From a virus, in the IMG/VR virus record IMGVR_UViG_3300025324_000017, positions 1 through 44,101 of that record: a stretch of DNA of 44,101 nucleotides. One strand, 5' to 3'. The translations under genes were made by a program, and so were the position numbers. Under the pieces are notes generated by a model. That model saw only the letters and a program-made list of their open reading frames with translations, did no database searches and was not told the origin of the DNA. This document shows, piece by piece, positions 21,263 to 29,320 of this stretch. How positions within the stretch are numbered: the stretch's first letter is position 1; the number at the start of each line of letters is the position of its first letter.

Positions 21263-21559
21263 TTAGTTCACTCCTTTGCACGATGCTTCATGTTCAACGG
21301 TGATGGCTTCGACGCGCGAGTACGCTCCGCACTTGTCGCACACGTAGACTTCCTCCCAAACCGCGGCTTTCGAGTTGTCGAAGAAGAGTCGAACGCGGTT
21401 GGTAGATTCGTCGACTTCCAGGATTGTAGCCGCCTGGCCTTGCGGGCTCGCCTTGAAGTCGGCGACGGCTTGCGCAATCGTCTTGGTCGGGTTCGCGAGG
21501 GTGAGCCACGCGTCGCCTTCAATCTTGACGCCCAAGTTGACGCGGCGTTCCGTCTTCAC
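21263..21559 (-). CDS. Small protein with C-terminal zinc finger
   Basis: 98 aa. Alpha/beta N-terminal part (VNLGVKIEGDAWLTLANPTK, RVRLFFDNSKAAVWEEV), then VYVCDKCGAYSRVEAI...HEASC: CxxC plus H/C, one zinc. It sits between fibre genes; perhaps an assembly factor. Confidence 0.65.
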   Translation of the reverse strand: MKTERRVNLGVKIEGDAWLTLANPTKTIAQAVADFKASPQGQAATILEVDESTNRVRLFFDNSKAAVWEEVYVCDKCGAYSRVEAITVEHEASCKGVN

Positions 21560-23529
21560 GCTGCCACCACCAGAGAACCGGGCGCGATAGCGATCCTTTG
21601 CATGACGGCGTCTGTGGCGACTGTTTCCGTGCAGTTGAACTCGACCGCAGCCTGCGAACCTGCCGTGGCGAAAACTCTCGTGGCCGAAGTCGATCCCAAG
21701 ACGGTACCCGTCGTCGCGTTGTCGCTTTCAAAATCGGTTCGCTCGACATGACTCGCCGGACTGGTATGAGTCTGGTTGACGGTCGCGTGGTAGTGCGCCA
21801 GATAAGCGAACACCATGCAGTTGTCCGCTACTGTCGTGACGGCAGGCGCGCTTGGGTCTGGATCGATGGCAGTGGCGATGAGCGTGGCTCCGGCGTGCGC
21901 GTCGATTGGCGTTGTCTGGTGGACTCCGTTGAGACGATGGATTTCGGAGGTGATGTTCGTGGCCCCTGACACCGTGAACGTCTTGGTGGCCCCCTCGGTG
22001 CCGTCGGCAATCCTGGACATCGATTTGACTACGATATTGACGACCGCCCCACCGGCAATGTCGAGCGTGTCCGATCTGATGTCTGTCCATCCTGACGGTG
22101 TCGTTATGATGGGGGTGGTGGTGGTGTTGGATGCAGCGATGTACGCGAGTAGTAAATCCCCGACTTGTGTCCCAGGTGGAATGTCGCAAGTGATGTTCGT
22201 GGGGCCTGCGGCAGTAGTACCGAAGTGCCCTTCGCTTTGCCAGAACGGAGCCCCGAGGACTGAACCGCTGAGATGGACGCGTGCGGTCTTCGTGTGCTCC
22301 AACGCGAGCGCAGGCATGGTTACGGTTGCGCCGATTGTTTTCGTGTGCTCCAACGCGAGGGATTCCAAGTCCACGTTCACGCCGACGCCGAGCGCGTTGT
22401 ACACGATGGCGAGCGCTTCGAGGTCCACGTTCACGCCGACCGTCAGAGCATTGTAGGTAACGGCGAGCGCTTCGAGGTCCACGTTCGCGCCGACGCCCAG
22501 CGCGTTGTACACGACGGCGAGGGATTCCAAGTCCACGTTCACGCCCACTGTTTTCGTGTGCGCGAGCGCGAGGGTAGGCATCGTCAAGTGCGCGTCTGTT
22601 CGGAGGCCAATGCTGGGTTGGAACGCGACGAGGTTGATCTCAGTGACGTCGAGCACGCGATTGTAGACGCGAGCCTCGTCGATAGAAGTCGGGAAGGACG
22701 CTGAGCCTTGGTCGAAGCCGGCATACAACGTTACTCCGCTCGTTGCGAGCGCGAGGCCGGCGGATGATAGCGTGCCGTCGAGGACGCCGTTCAAGTAGAC
22801 GCGCAAGCTCGTTCCGTCGTACGTTCCCGCAACGTGATACCAGACCGCTGAGACGGGGAGGGCAGTCGTGCCCGTCAGCCTGATGAGGGTGCCGCTGCCG
22901 TTCACGATCTCGAATGTTGCCCTGAGGCTCCCGCTTGCACTATCGTACCTGATGCCCACGGCCCACGAGCCATTCGGCGACGTGTCGCCGAAGACGAGTT
23001 TCGTACTGACTGCGCCCGTGTCTTGCGCGACTCCAAAGACTTTGACCCACCCCATCGCCGTGAGCGTGCTCGCGGGCAACCCGATTGGCGACGTCTTCTC
23101 AAACTTGGGGTTCGGGTTCGTGCCGAAGATGGTGTACCCACCGCTGTACAATTGGGGACCGAAGACGACTTGCTCGGGAAACGCGCTCGTCAAGTGGTTG
23201 CCCGTTCCACTCCGGTCGAGCGTGAGGGACCCCGAAATGTCGCCTTGGTCGAACGGTGCGACGAGGACTTCGCCTCCAATGAGGCGAGGCTGAGCCACGA
23301 TGCTCGTGAGCGCGAGTGCGGGCATCGTGTGCATGACGCCCACGGTCTTCGTGTGCTCCAACGCGAGCGTGGCAATGTCGAGGTTCACGCCGAGTCGCCA
23401 AGTCGTGTCGTCGTTGCCAGCACTTTCCCCAAAGTCGGGTCCCCAGTTGAGGTTCCCTGTGGGGGCGGGTCCTCCGCATCCGCCTGATCCGGGGGGGCCG
23501 AATGTGCCGATGCGTTGCCGCGTGACCAA
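21556..23529 (-). CDS. Large LamG-containing tail fibre/adhesin with internal repeats
   Basis: 657 aa from TTG at 23529 behind GGAGGAG. Residues ~90-290 form a LamG/concanavalin-like domain (MGWVKVFGVAQ, WYHVAGTYDGTSLRVYLNG, DEARVYNRVL). Around it are units NVDLEALAVVYNALGVG and LALEHTKTVG repeated several times, probable fibre shaft. A further beta domain (LLAYIAASNTTTTPII, FTVSGATNITSEIHRL) ends the chain. Likely receptor binding. Confidence 0.7.
   Translation of the reverse strand: MVTRQRIGTFGPPGSGGCGGPAPTGNLNWGPDFGESAGNDDTTWRLGVNLDIATLALEHTKTVGVMHTMPALALTSIVAQPRLIGGEVLVAPFDQGDISGSLTLDRSGTGNHLTSAFPEQVVFGPQLYSGGYTIFGTNPNPKFEKTSPIGLPASTLTAMGWVKVFGVAQDTGAVSTKLVFGDTSPNGSWAVGIRYDSASGSLRATFEIVNGSGTLIRLTGTTALPVSAVWYHVAGTYDGTSLRVYLNGVLDGTLSSAGLALATSGVTLYAGFDQGSASFPTSIDEARVYNRVLDVTEINLVAFQPSIGLRTDAHLTMPTLALAHTKTVGVNVDLESLAVVYNALGVGANVDLEALAVTYNALTVGVNVDLEALAIVYNALGVGVNVDLESLALEHTKTIGATVTMPALALEHTKTARVHLSGSVLGAPFWQSEGHFGTTAAGPTNITCDIPPGTQVGDLLLAYIAASNTTTTPIITTPSGWTDIRSDTLDIAGGAVVNIVVKSMSRIADGTEGATKTFTVSGATNITSEIHRLNGVHQTTPIDAHAGATLIATAIDPDPSAPAVTTVADNCMVFAYLAHYHATVNQTHTSPASHVERTDFESDNATTGTVLGSTSATRVFATAGSQAAVEFNCTETVATDAVMQRIAIAPGSLVVAA
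22345..22580 (-). repeat. Internal ~60-bp repeats in the fibre gene
   Basis: Four imperfect units built on GAGGTCCACGTTCACGCCGA (plus strand), encoding NVDLE(A/S)LA-VYNALGVG repeats. They could recombine and change shaft length. Confidence 0.8.
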
Positions 23530-23532
23530 GCG

Positions 23533-23781
23533 TTACTCCTCCGGCGCGGCGTAATCCGTCACGTTCGCGGCGATGGCGTTGATGGCTTCGTCTCGCGCTT
23601 GTTCGCCCCGCGCGAGTGTTGCGTACCGGCCCAACACGAAATCGCGACTCACAGTATGCGCAATCACGTCGTACGAGACGTCAGGATCGCGTTCCTTGAG
23701 TTGGGGCCAGTAGAATAGGGTCACGCCGATGAGGCGTTCGCCCAAGAGTCGAGTGAACCCGTCTTGCGTGGTCACGATCAT
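23533..23781 (-). CDS. Small protein in fibre cluster
   Basis: 82 aa from ATG at 23781, overlapping the upstream TAA and preceded by GGAGG. Reads FTRLLGERLIGVTLFYWPQL, then a helical segment with IAANVTDYA. No family recognised. Confidence 0.6.
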   Translation of the reverse strand: MIVTTQDGFTRLLGERLIGVTLFYWPQLKERDPDVSYDVIAHTVSRDFVLGRYATLARGEQARDEAINAIAANVTDYAAPEE

Positions 23782-25112
23782 TAGGCGACCTCCGCCCAAC
23801 AGACGCGTTGCGTGCCCGACACGCTGATCGCGTAAAGGCCGGCGGCAGCGTCGTCAATTTCGAGGATGAGGACTTCGCTGCTGTTCAACTCCCAACCACT
23901 GCCAGTCGTCACGCCAGATTTGCCGACGTACACTTTCGCGTTGTTGCCTGCGAGCGCTTTGATTGCAACCGTCTTGCGACCCGACAACGGACTGCCCACG
24001 ATTTGGACGGCCGAAGTTCCGACGTTCGCTTGATTCATGTCGAAGTTGGTGAGCGCGCGGATCGGCGTGCTCGTCTCGTGCTCATTGATCGCGACTCGAA
24101 ACCCGCCGCCCGATGCGCGTTTGATGTTCGCGTACGTGCCCGAGTCGTTGCGCGCGTTGATGATGCCGCGCGTCATGATCGCGATGTTCGTCGAGTTCAA
24201 GTCCGTCTCGAGACTCGATTGGGGGTTCGCGCTTTGCGTGCGGAGCGTGACAGCCAAGAAGAAGCTACCTTGGCCCGTGCCGCCGTTCGTGTACTTGACG
24301 CGGAGGCCGTCAATTTCGGTGGGGAACCTGTACGTGGCGCTCCCGTTCACGACTTGAGCCGCGTCGAACGTGAAATTGCGAGTGCTCCGCACGGTGGGCG
24401 TGCCAGCTTGCACGTCGTCCGTGAATTCGATTCGAATGCCTTCAGTAGCACTCACTTGGTCAGTCGCGATGATGATTTCGGCGGAAGCCCATCCGTCCGT
24501 GTCGATCCACGGGCTCGTGAACACTCCGCCTGCGCCGAGAGTCGCAACGCTCGTGACGGCGAGCCCGTCGGCCTTTTGGTTCACGAATTCGCCATCAGGC
24601 TGTTGACCCGTGCCGAGGCTCTTCACCACGAGCGAATCCCACGTTGGGTCCGCCCGGCTGCCCAACGGGAACATGAACGGTTGCTCAATAGCGGCGAGGC
24701 GCACGACGCGCGCGAAGAACGTGACTCCGCCCGCATCGTGGACGTCGACTCGAATGCGGTAATACTTGCCACCGGTGGGGAGGCTGAACCGCCCGTCTCC
24801 ACCACCCGCGAATTGGGGGCCACTCTTCGTGGTGGTGAACGTTTTCACGCCTGGGTATGCTGGCGTGACTTCGGGCGTGTCGTCGTAACTCCAATCAACA
24901 TAGCCTTCAATCTCGCCAGTGCTGCCCGTTTCGATGCGGATTCCCCGCGCGTTCCCCACTGGTAGCCAGGGGCCCACGATGACGTTCGTGCCAAAGGAGA
25001 GCGGAATGCCGGGTTGTGGAATCGTGTACGCGGCGTCCGCGGTGTCTTGGTACTCGACGAGGTCCACGCCCGTGTCGACTTGCTTGAGCACGCCCCCGAA
25101 CCAGAACGGCAC
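23781..25112 (-). CDS. Beta-rich virion surface/tail protein
   Basis: 443 aa, GTG at 25112 eight nt after AGGAGG. Jelly-roll-like strands throughout (RIRVDVHDAGGVTFFARVVR, SEVLILEIDDAAAGLYAIS). The last ~90 residues (VGTSAVQIVGSPLSGRKTVA, GWELNSSEVL) resemble small capping/head-fibre domains seen on phage virions. Attachment or decoration role likely. Confidence 0.6.
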   Translation of the reverse strand: MPFWFGGVLKQVDTGVDLVEYQDTADAAYTIPQPGIPLSFGTNVIVGPWLPVGNARGIRIETGSTGEIEGYVDWSYDDTPEVTPAYPGVKTFTTTKSGPQFAGGGDGRFSLPTGGKYYRIRVDVHDAGGVTFFARVVRLAAIEQPFMFPLGSRADPTWDSLVVKSLGTGQQPDGEFVNQKADGLAVTSVATLGAGGVFTSPWIDTDGWASAEIIIATDQVSATEGIRIEFTDDVQAGTPTVRSTRNFTFDAAQVVNGSATYRFPTEIDGLRVKYTNGGTGQGSFFLAVTLRTQSANPQSSLETDLNSTNIAIMTRGIINARNDSGTYANIKRASGGGFRVAINEHETSTPIRALTNFDMNQANVGTSAVQIVGSPLSGRKTVAIKALAGNNAKVYVGKSGVTTGSGWELNSSEVLILEIDDAAAGLYAISVSGTQRVCWAEVA

Positions 25113-25115
25113 GCT

Positions 25116-25508
25116 CTAAGCCTCCTGGAAGTCGGCGAGGGGTGTCAACGAGCACGCGGCACCAGCTTGCGAGCACCTGAGGATCCACGAGCTTCCGGCT
25201 GCGCTTGGTTTTTCGACGTCGCTGCCTTGAGTTTCTTCGTCGTAGGGGCGCCACGCGCCGTCAAGTTCGCCTGCGTCGGTGGCTTTCTCGATGACGAACT
25301 CGTTGCCCGTATCCGCGTCCTTCCGCACGATCGTATACGTCACGACTTGGCCGGTGCTCTTGAGCCAGGTGAAGCCTAAGAAGCGGCCCCCCTTCGTGAT
25401 GTCCGTCTCCTTGACCACGAACTCGCGAGCGGCTTGGCTCGCGCTGGTTAAGTCGAGCGTGGTCGGGACGCCTTGAGCGTCCCGCAACCGCTTGGTCCTC
25501 GAAGGCAC
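25116..25508 (-). CDS. Virion-associated protein of unknown function
   Basis: 130 aa. TWLKSTGQVVTYTIVRKDAD and SWILRCSQAGAACSLTPLAD are beta strands; N-terminus basic with coil. First gene of the fibre cluster after the capsid operon's hairpin. Confidence 0.6.
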   Translation of the reverse strand: MPSRTKRLRDAQGVPTTLDLTSASQAAREFVVKETDITKGGRFLGFTWLKSTGQVVTYTIVRKDADTGNEFVIEKATDAGELDGAWRPYDEETQGSDVEKPSAAGSSWILRCSQAGAACSLTPLADFQEA

Positions 25509-25526
25509 GACGCGATCCTCACGATC

Positions 25527-25558
25527 GCTCTCCAGCCGACTTCAACGGCTCGGAGAGC
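25527..25558. terminator. Strong hairpin after the major capsid gene
   Basis: GCTCTCC and GGAGAGC pair over 7 bp, continued inside by AGCCG/CGGCT with one bulge. It lies about 50 nt beyond the capsid stop in the direction of transcription, as expected for a terminator or attenuator limiting downstream expression. Confidence 0.65.
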
Positions 25559-25609
25559 AGGAAAGAGGAAGAGGAGCGCGCGGGCGAAGCGCGCTCCAGG
25601 CGTCATGCC

Positions 25610-26614
25610 TTAGACGACGTGCGCCACGTAGCCCGCACCCTTGTGCAAACAACCGACGCCGTACTGCTCCATCGCTTCGAACCACGTGGCTTTGATGTTC
25701 TTGTCCACGTCCGTGTCCGTCACCGGGTAGAGCTCCGTCACCTTCACGGCGCCACCCTGCGGGAGGCCGGCGAGGTTCCTGTCCCACAACCCCACGACGC
25801 CCGAGGGGACGAACTCGTTCACGATGATCTCGAGCCCGAAGAGGCCGTTGATGCCGCCCGCGCGTCCCGAGCGTTGGAACTCTTCGCGCAGCTTCACGTT
25901 CAACGTCTGGTTCGACTCCGTCGTTTGGGCGAGGCCGAGGATCGTCTTCTCTTCGGCCGTCTGGATCATCATGACGAAGCCTTGGCGGCCGTACCCGTGT
26001 TCGAGCATGTGCGGCATGTACACGTCTCGAATGCGCGCGAGCGTGAGCGCGGTGACGGCGGTCTCGATGTGGTCGTGGCCGGCCGAGAACGTGTTCGTGC
26101 CGTAGTCGGGCGGGGCTTGCGTGTCGTTCGTGCCCCACCACCTGGCCGTCTGCCCCACCGATGGGAGGGCGAGGTCTTGGGGCGTGCCCGTCGTCGCGTT
26201 CGTCACGCTGTCCGCGAGCAAGCAGTCGCCTTGCGTTTGGTTGCGCTTCGTGATGAGGGCTTCCGTCGCGTCCATGACGGCTTGTTCGGCTTCAGCAATG
26301 CGGCCCTCGCGAATCTTCTCGTGCGCAATCGGGTACGAGGCCACTTCCTTGTCGTTGATGACGACTTCCACCTCGTACGCCTTCCTGCGCTGGCCCCGGC
26401 GGGGCGAGAGGGGGGGTTGGCGGTCGGCCGCGTTCGATGTCGCGCTGATCTCGAAGTTCATCGTGCGACCCACGCCGTCGGGCTTGGGCATTTCTTTGAA
26501 GAACGGCGAGAACGCGTCCTCCTCCTGCAAGCGTTGGACGAGCGTGGGCTCGAAGCGCTTGACGAGGTCGTTCGTCGTGATGGCAATGTCGTTCGTGCCG
26601 TAGTTGGTAGCCAT
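25610..26614 (-). CDS. Major capsid protein
   Basis: 334 aa. Preceded by protease/scaffold and decoration genes and followed by a hairpin, the usual capsid position. Motifs suit an HK97-fold protein of the Mu-like lineage: an N-terminal arm (NDLVKRFEPTLVQRLQEEDA), an E-loop with basic PRRGQRRKAYEVEVV, a long spine-helix region (EAEQAVMDATEALITKRNQ) and a P-domain end (LFGLEIIVNEFVPSGVVGL). Confidence 0.85.
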   Translation of the reverse strand: MATNYGTNDIAITTNDLVKRFEPTLVQRLQEEDAFSPFFKEMPKPDGVGRTMNFEISATSNAADRQPPLSPRRGQRRKAYEVEVVINDKEVASYPIAHEKIREGRIAEAEQAVMDATEALITKRNQTQGDCLLADSVTNATTGTPQDLALPSVGQTARWWGTNDTQAPPDYGTNTFSAGHDHIETAVTALTLARIRDVYMPHMLEHGYGRQGFVMMIQTAEEKTILGLAQTTESNQTLNVKLREEFQRSGRAGGINGLFGLEIIVNEFVPSGVVGLWDRNLAGLPQGGAVKVTELYPVTDTDVDKNIKATWFEAMEQYGVGCLHKGAGYVAHVV

Positions 26615-26616
26615 GT

Positions 26617-26991
26617 TCAGGCCCCCTTCTCGTAGAAGTCGAAGTTGATGAGAGCACGCCCAGCCGTGATGCCGGTGCCCACGAGGACGACGCCCGTGCC
26701 GGCCGCGCCTGCGGGTTCAGCGTCGACGACGGTGCCGTCTCCGGCACTCCAGTATCCAGCGTTCGCAGCGCCGTTCGTGCCGACTCCACTCACGGTGCCT
26801 TGCACGAGGACGACGCTTTCTTTGTCGCCGACGGCGATGATGATGCCGACGGCGTCGCCAACCGCGGCGCTGATCGCGCCTGACGCTTGGACGACGTCGC
26901 CGACGTCGTGGGCCGCGATCTTGACGACGTTGAACGTGTTGGCCGTCGTCGGGTTTTCGAGCGTGATGCCAGTCATGGTGACTGCTGCCAT
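26617..26991 (-). CDS. Head decoration protein, DUF2190-like
   Basis: 124 aa, Val/Gly/Ala-rich beta protein (VGDAVGIIIAVGDKESVVLV, GTGVVLVGTGITAGRALINF) directly upstream of the capsid gene. This composition and position match the DUF2190/capsid-cement family that caps or stabilises heads. Confidence 0.7.
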   Translation of the reverse strand: MAAVTMTGITLENPTTANTFNVVKIAAHDVGDVVQASGAISAAVGDAVGIIIAVGDKESVVLVQGTVSGVGTNGAANAGYWSAGDGTVVDAEPAGAAGTGVVLVGTGITAGRALINFDFYEKGA

Positions 26992-26996
26992 TCACT

Positions 26997-28310
26997 TCAC
27001 GCTCCCGTGGTGGGCTTGGCCCACGTGTCCATGCGCGCTTTGACGGTCGGGTGGTCCGCGTGCTTGGCACGCAGGACGGCCGCGATGTCGGCGTCGATCG
27101 TCGGGAGACCCGAACTCGCGACGGCCTTGACGCCGCCGAAGCGCTCGATGTCCGCCTCGGCTTGCGCGAGCTTCTCCGATTGCGCCGAGTCCTCCACGGG
27201 AGGCTTGCCAGCGTGGCCCTTCTCGCCCGCGGGGGGGCCTTGGGGTCCACGCTTCTCCAGCATGGCCTGGAACTTGTCTTTGCCGAGCGTGGCGCGGACT
27301 TCGACGAGGAACGGTTCCTCGGCGGGCGTGGCCTTGTTGGCGCGGACCGCGGCGGCGACGTCGTCCCGAGCGTCGCGCGCGTCGAGCTCCTTCTGGAGCG
27401 TGTCGGCGGTGGTCTTGTGGGTGGCGAGTTCGGTGTCCTTCGTGCCGATGGCAGCGCGGAGCGACACGACCTCTTGCTCGAGGTCCGTCGTCTTGGCTGC
27501 CTTGGCCCGGAGGGCCGCAGCTTCCTCTGCGGCAAGGGTAACGGGTTCGGGCATGGGGTTGGTTGCTCCTTGGTGCTTGACGATCTGCGTCACGCTCTCG
27601 GCGAGCGCTTTGCGGTGAGCGGCTTCGGGTAGGAGGCCACTCTTGACTGCGAGGTTGTAGGCCGCGACGTACTTCTGCGCCGTCGCGGCGTCGTTGAGAA
27701 TCGCGAAGAGGTCTTCTGCGACGTCGTCCACGCTCACCAGGAGGACGCCGGGAGGCGGGAGAGGCGGGAGTCCCGTGGGTGCGCTGTTCATGGCGAGGAG
27801 TGTGGCGGGCACGTCGGTCGTGATGCGGCCGAGGAACGCGCCTTGGCCTACAATGTCGATCGCGTCGACCTCAAGGTCGGTGGCGATGTAGCCGCCGCCG
27901 AGCTTGCGCTTCACGCGCATGGGCCCCGCGACCGAGAGGCCCATTTGGAGGAGCTTCTCCCGCGCTTCCTCCGTCAGGACTTGGAGCATTTCAGCGAAGG
28001 GTTCCGACTGCGTGAGCCACACTTCGCCCTTGTCCGCGTCGATCCTGACCTCGCGGACCTTGCCCCACTTGAGGGGCATTTCGCCCACGTCCGTGTGCGA
28101 GAGGCGCATGACGACGTCCGTCCCGGCTTGGAGGCGCGCGCGCAGCTTCACGAAGGCCCTGAGGATGATGTCTTTGGGGAACTCGACTTCCGCAGGCAAC
28201 CCGTTGATGTACGGCGTGAACGTGCCCGGCTGCAAGACGAGGCCCCGCACGTTGGTGCGGTTGTCGTGCAGCATGCCCACGAGCGCCGCGCGGAGTTCAA
28301 CGCGAGGCAT
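26997..28310 (-). CDS. Head maturation protease with C-terminal scaffold
   Basis: 437 aa from ATG at 28310 (TGATG with the HNH stop). N-terminal ~190 residues are a beta-rich domain like viral prohead proteases (MRLSHTDVGEMPLKWGKV, GLSVAGPMRVKR); a long coiled coil follows (LEQEVVSLRAAIGTKDTE, LQKELDARDARD), the expected scaffolding part. Catalytic residues cannot be assigned surely; H and S within MRLSH and GLSVAG are candidates. Self-cleaving scaffold-protease fusion is likely. Confidence 0.7.
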   Translation of the reverse strand: MPRVELRAALVGMLHDNRTNVRGLVLQPGTFTPYINGLPAEVEFPKDIILRAFVKLRARLQAGTDVVMRLSHTDVGEMPLKWGKVREVRIDADKGEVWLTQSEPFAEMLQVLTEEAREKLLQMGLSVAGPMRVKRKLGGGYIATDLEVDAIDIVGQGAFLGRITTDVPATLLAMNSAPTGLPPLPPPGVLLVSVDDVAEDLFAILNDAATAQKYVAAYNLAVKSGLLPEAAHRKALAESVTQIVKHQGATNPMPEPVTLAAEEAAALRAKAAKTTDLEQEVVSLRAAIGTKDTELATHKTTADTLQKELDARDARDDVAAAVRANKATPAEEPFLVEVRATLGKDKFQAMLEKRGPQGPPAGEKGHAGKPPVEDSAQSEKLAQAEADIERFGGVKAVASSGLPTIDADIAAVLRAKHADHPTVKARMDTWAKPTTGA

Positions 28311-28753
28311 CAGGCGCTCGCCTCCACCGCTCGCCGATCGTGGTATGCCGCGCGGCGACGCGTGTTGTGGCAAGTTCGGCAGAGGCGGCGGCCCCGGCGA
28401 TCGGGGACAAGGTTCGCGCCCTTCAACTCGTGACCGTGCTTGCAGTGCGTCTGCGCGGCATACCGTGCCGCGAACGTCTCTCCGCGAAGGAGGTTGACGC
28501 GGTGCGTCACGGCTTCAAGGTGATCCGGATTGACGCACAAGGGTGTTCGGCACAAGTGATCGATGTCGTGTTTCAGGGGAATGGGGCCGATGTGGAGTTC
28601 GTAAGAGTAGCGGTGCGCGTAGACGGTCGGATACGAGCCAGGTTGAGTCGAACCCGGATAGAACGAGCCGTAGTGCTTCGTCTGAGTGCCGAGCCAAAGC
28701 CAGCAGGAGGGCGTCTTCTTGACGCGTGCCCAGAACTTGGCTTCGCCGAGCAT
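28310..28753 (-). CDS. Free-standing HNH homing-type endonuclease
   Basis: 147 aa. FWARVKK, CWLWLGTQTKHYGSF, YAHRYSYELH, then HDIDHLCRTPLCVNPDHLEA is a canonical HNH, followed by CKHGHE and CRTCHNTRRR, a zinc-stabilised C-terminal finger. It is inserted without spacer between MuF and protease genes: TAG of MuF touches its ATG, and its TGA overlaps the protease ATG. Confidence 0.9.
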   Translation of the reverse strand: MLGEAKFWARVKKTPSCWLWLGTQTKHYGSFYPGSTQPGSYPTVYAHRYSYELHIGPIPLKHDIDHLCRTPLCVNPDHLEAVTHRVNLLRGETFAARYAAQTHCKHGHELKGANLVPDRRGRRLCRTCHNTRRRAAYHDRRAVEASA

Positions 28754-29320
28754 CTACGCGACCCCCGCGAGGAAGCCGCCGCCGTCATCTTCGGCGTGCT
28801 CATCGAGCCACTCGGCCCAATCGTCGTCAAAGGCCCACGCTGCGTCCGTCGCGAGGACCGGCACGGGCATGGTCCGGCATGCGTACCAAAACGGTGGCAC
28901 GATTTTCTCGTACAAGTCGTCGTCCTTCGAGATGCTGCGGCCGTCGATGGCCGTGCAGAAGGGCGTCCTGTGGTCGTCCTCGACGGTCACGAAGCGGACG
29001 CCGCGCACGAAGTTCCCCGCCGCCTCGTAAGCCGAGTACCGGGCGCTGGCGAAGTAGTCGCTCACCGTCGTCCTCACGACGGTGTCGAGTTGCGATTCCG
29101 TGTAGTTCGAGAAGTCGTCGCTGAGGAGTTTGCTCACGCGGTCCGGCTCCGCGCCCTGGCTCAACGCTTGGAGGGCGCGCACGCGGAGCCTGCTCTGGGC
29201 CGTGTTCGCGATTTGCTCGCTCTGTATCTTGTTGAGGCGCTTCGACCACTCGCGGTAACTCTTGATGGCTTCGAGGGCTGCTTCCGTGTCGAGCGCTTCG
29301 GCTTCGTCTTCGTCAGCCAC
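28754..29320 (-). CDS. MuF-like head morphogenesis protein
   Basis: 188 aa, GTG start overlapping the portal stop. Helical N-terminal half (ESQLDTVVRTTVSDYFASAR), then VRGVRFVTVEDDHRTPFC, DGRSI, PPFWYACRTMPVPV: the SPP1 gp7/Mu gpF C-terminal pattern with T-P-x-C, PP-x and CR. Expected as a few internal copies at the portal vertex. Its C-terminal domain is duplicated in the gene at 11913. Confidence 0.8.
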   Translation of the reverse strand: MADEDEAEALDTEAALEAIKSYREWSKRLNKIQSEQIANTAQSRLRVRALQALSQGAEPDRVSKLLSDDFSNYTESQLDTVVRTTVSDYFASARYSAYEAAGNFVRGVRFVTVEDDHRTPFCTAIDGRSISKDDDLYEKIVPPFWYACRTMPVPVLATDAAWAFDDDWAEWLDEHAEDDGGGFLAGVA

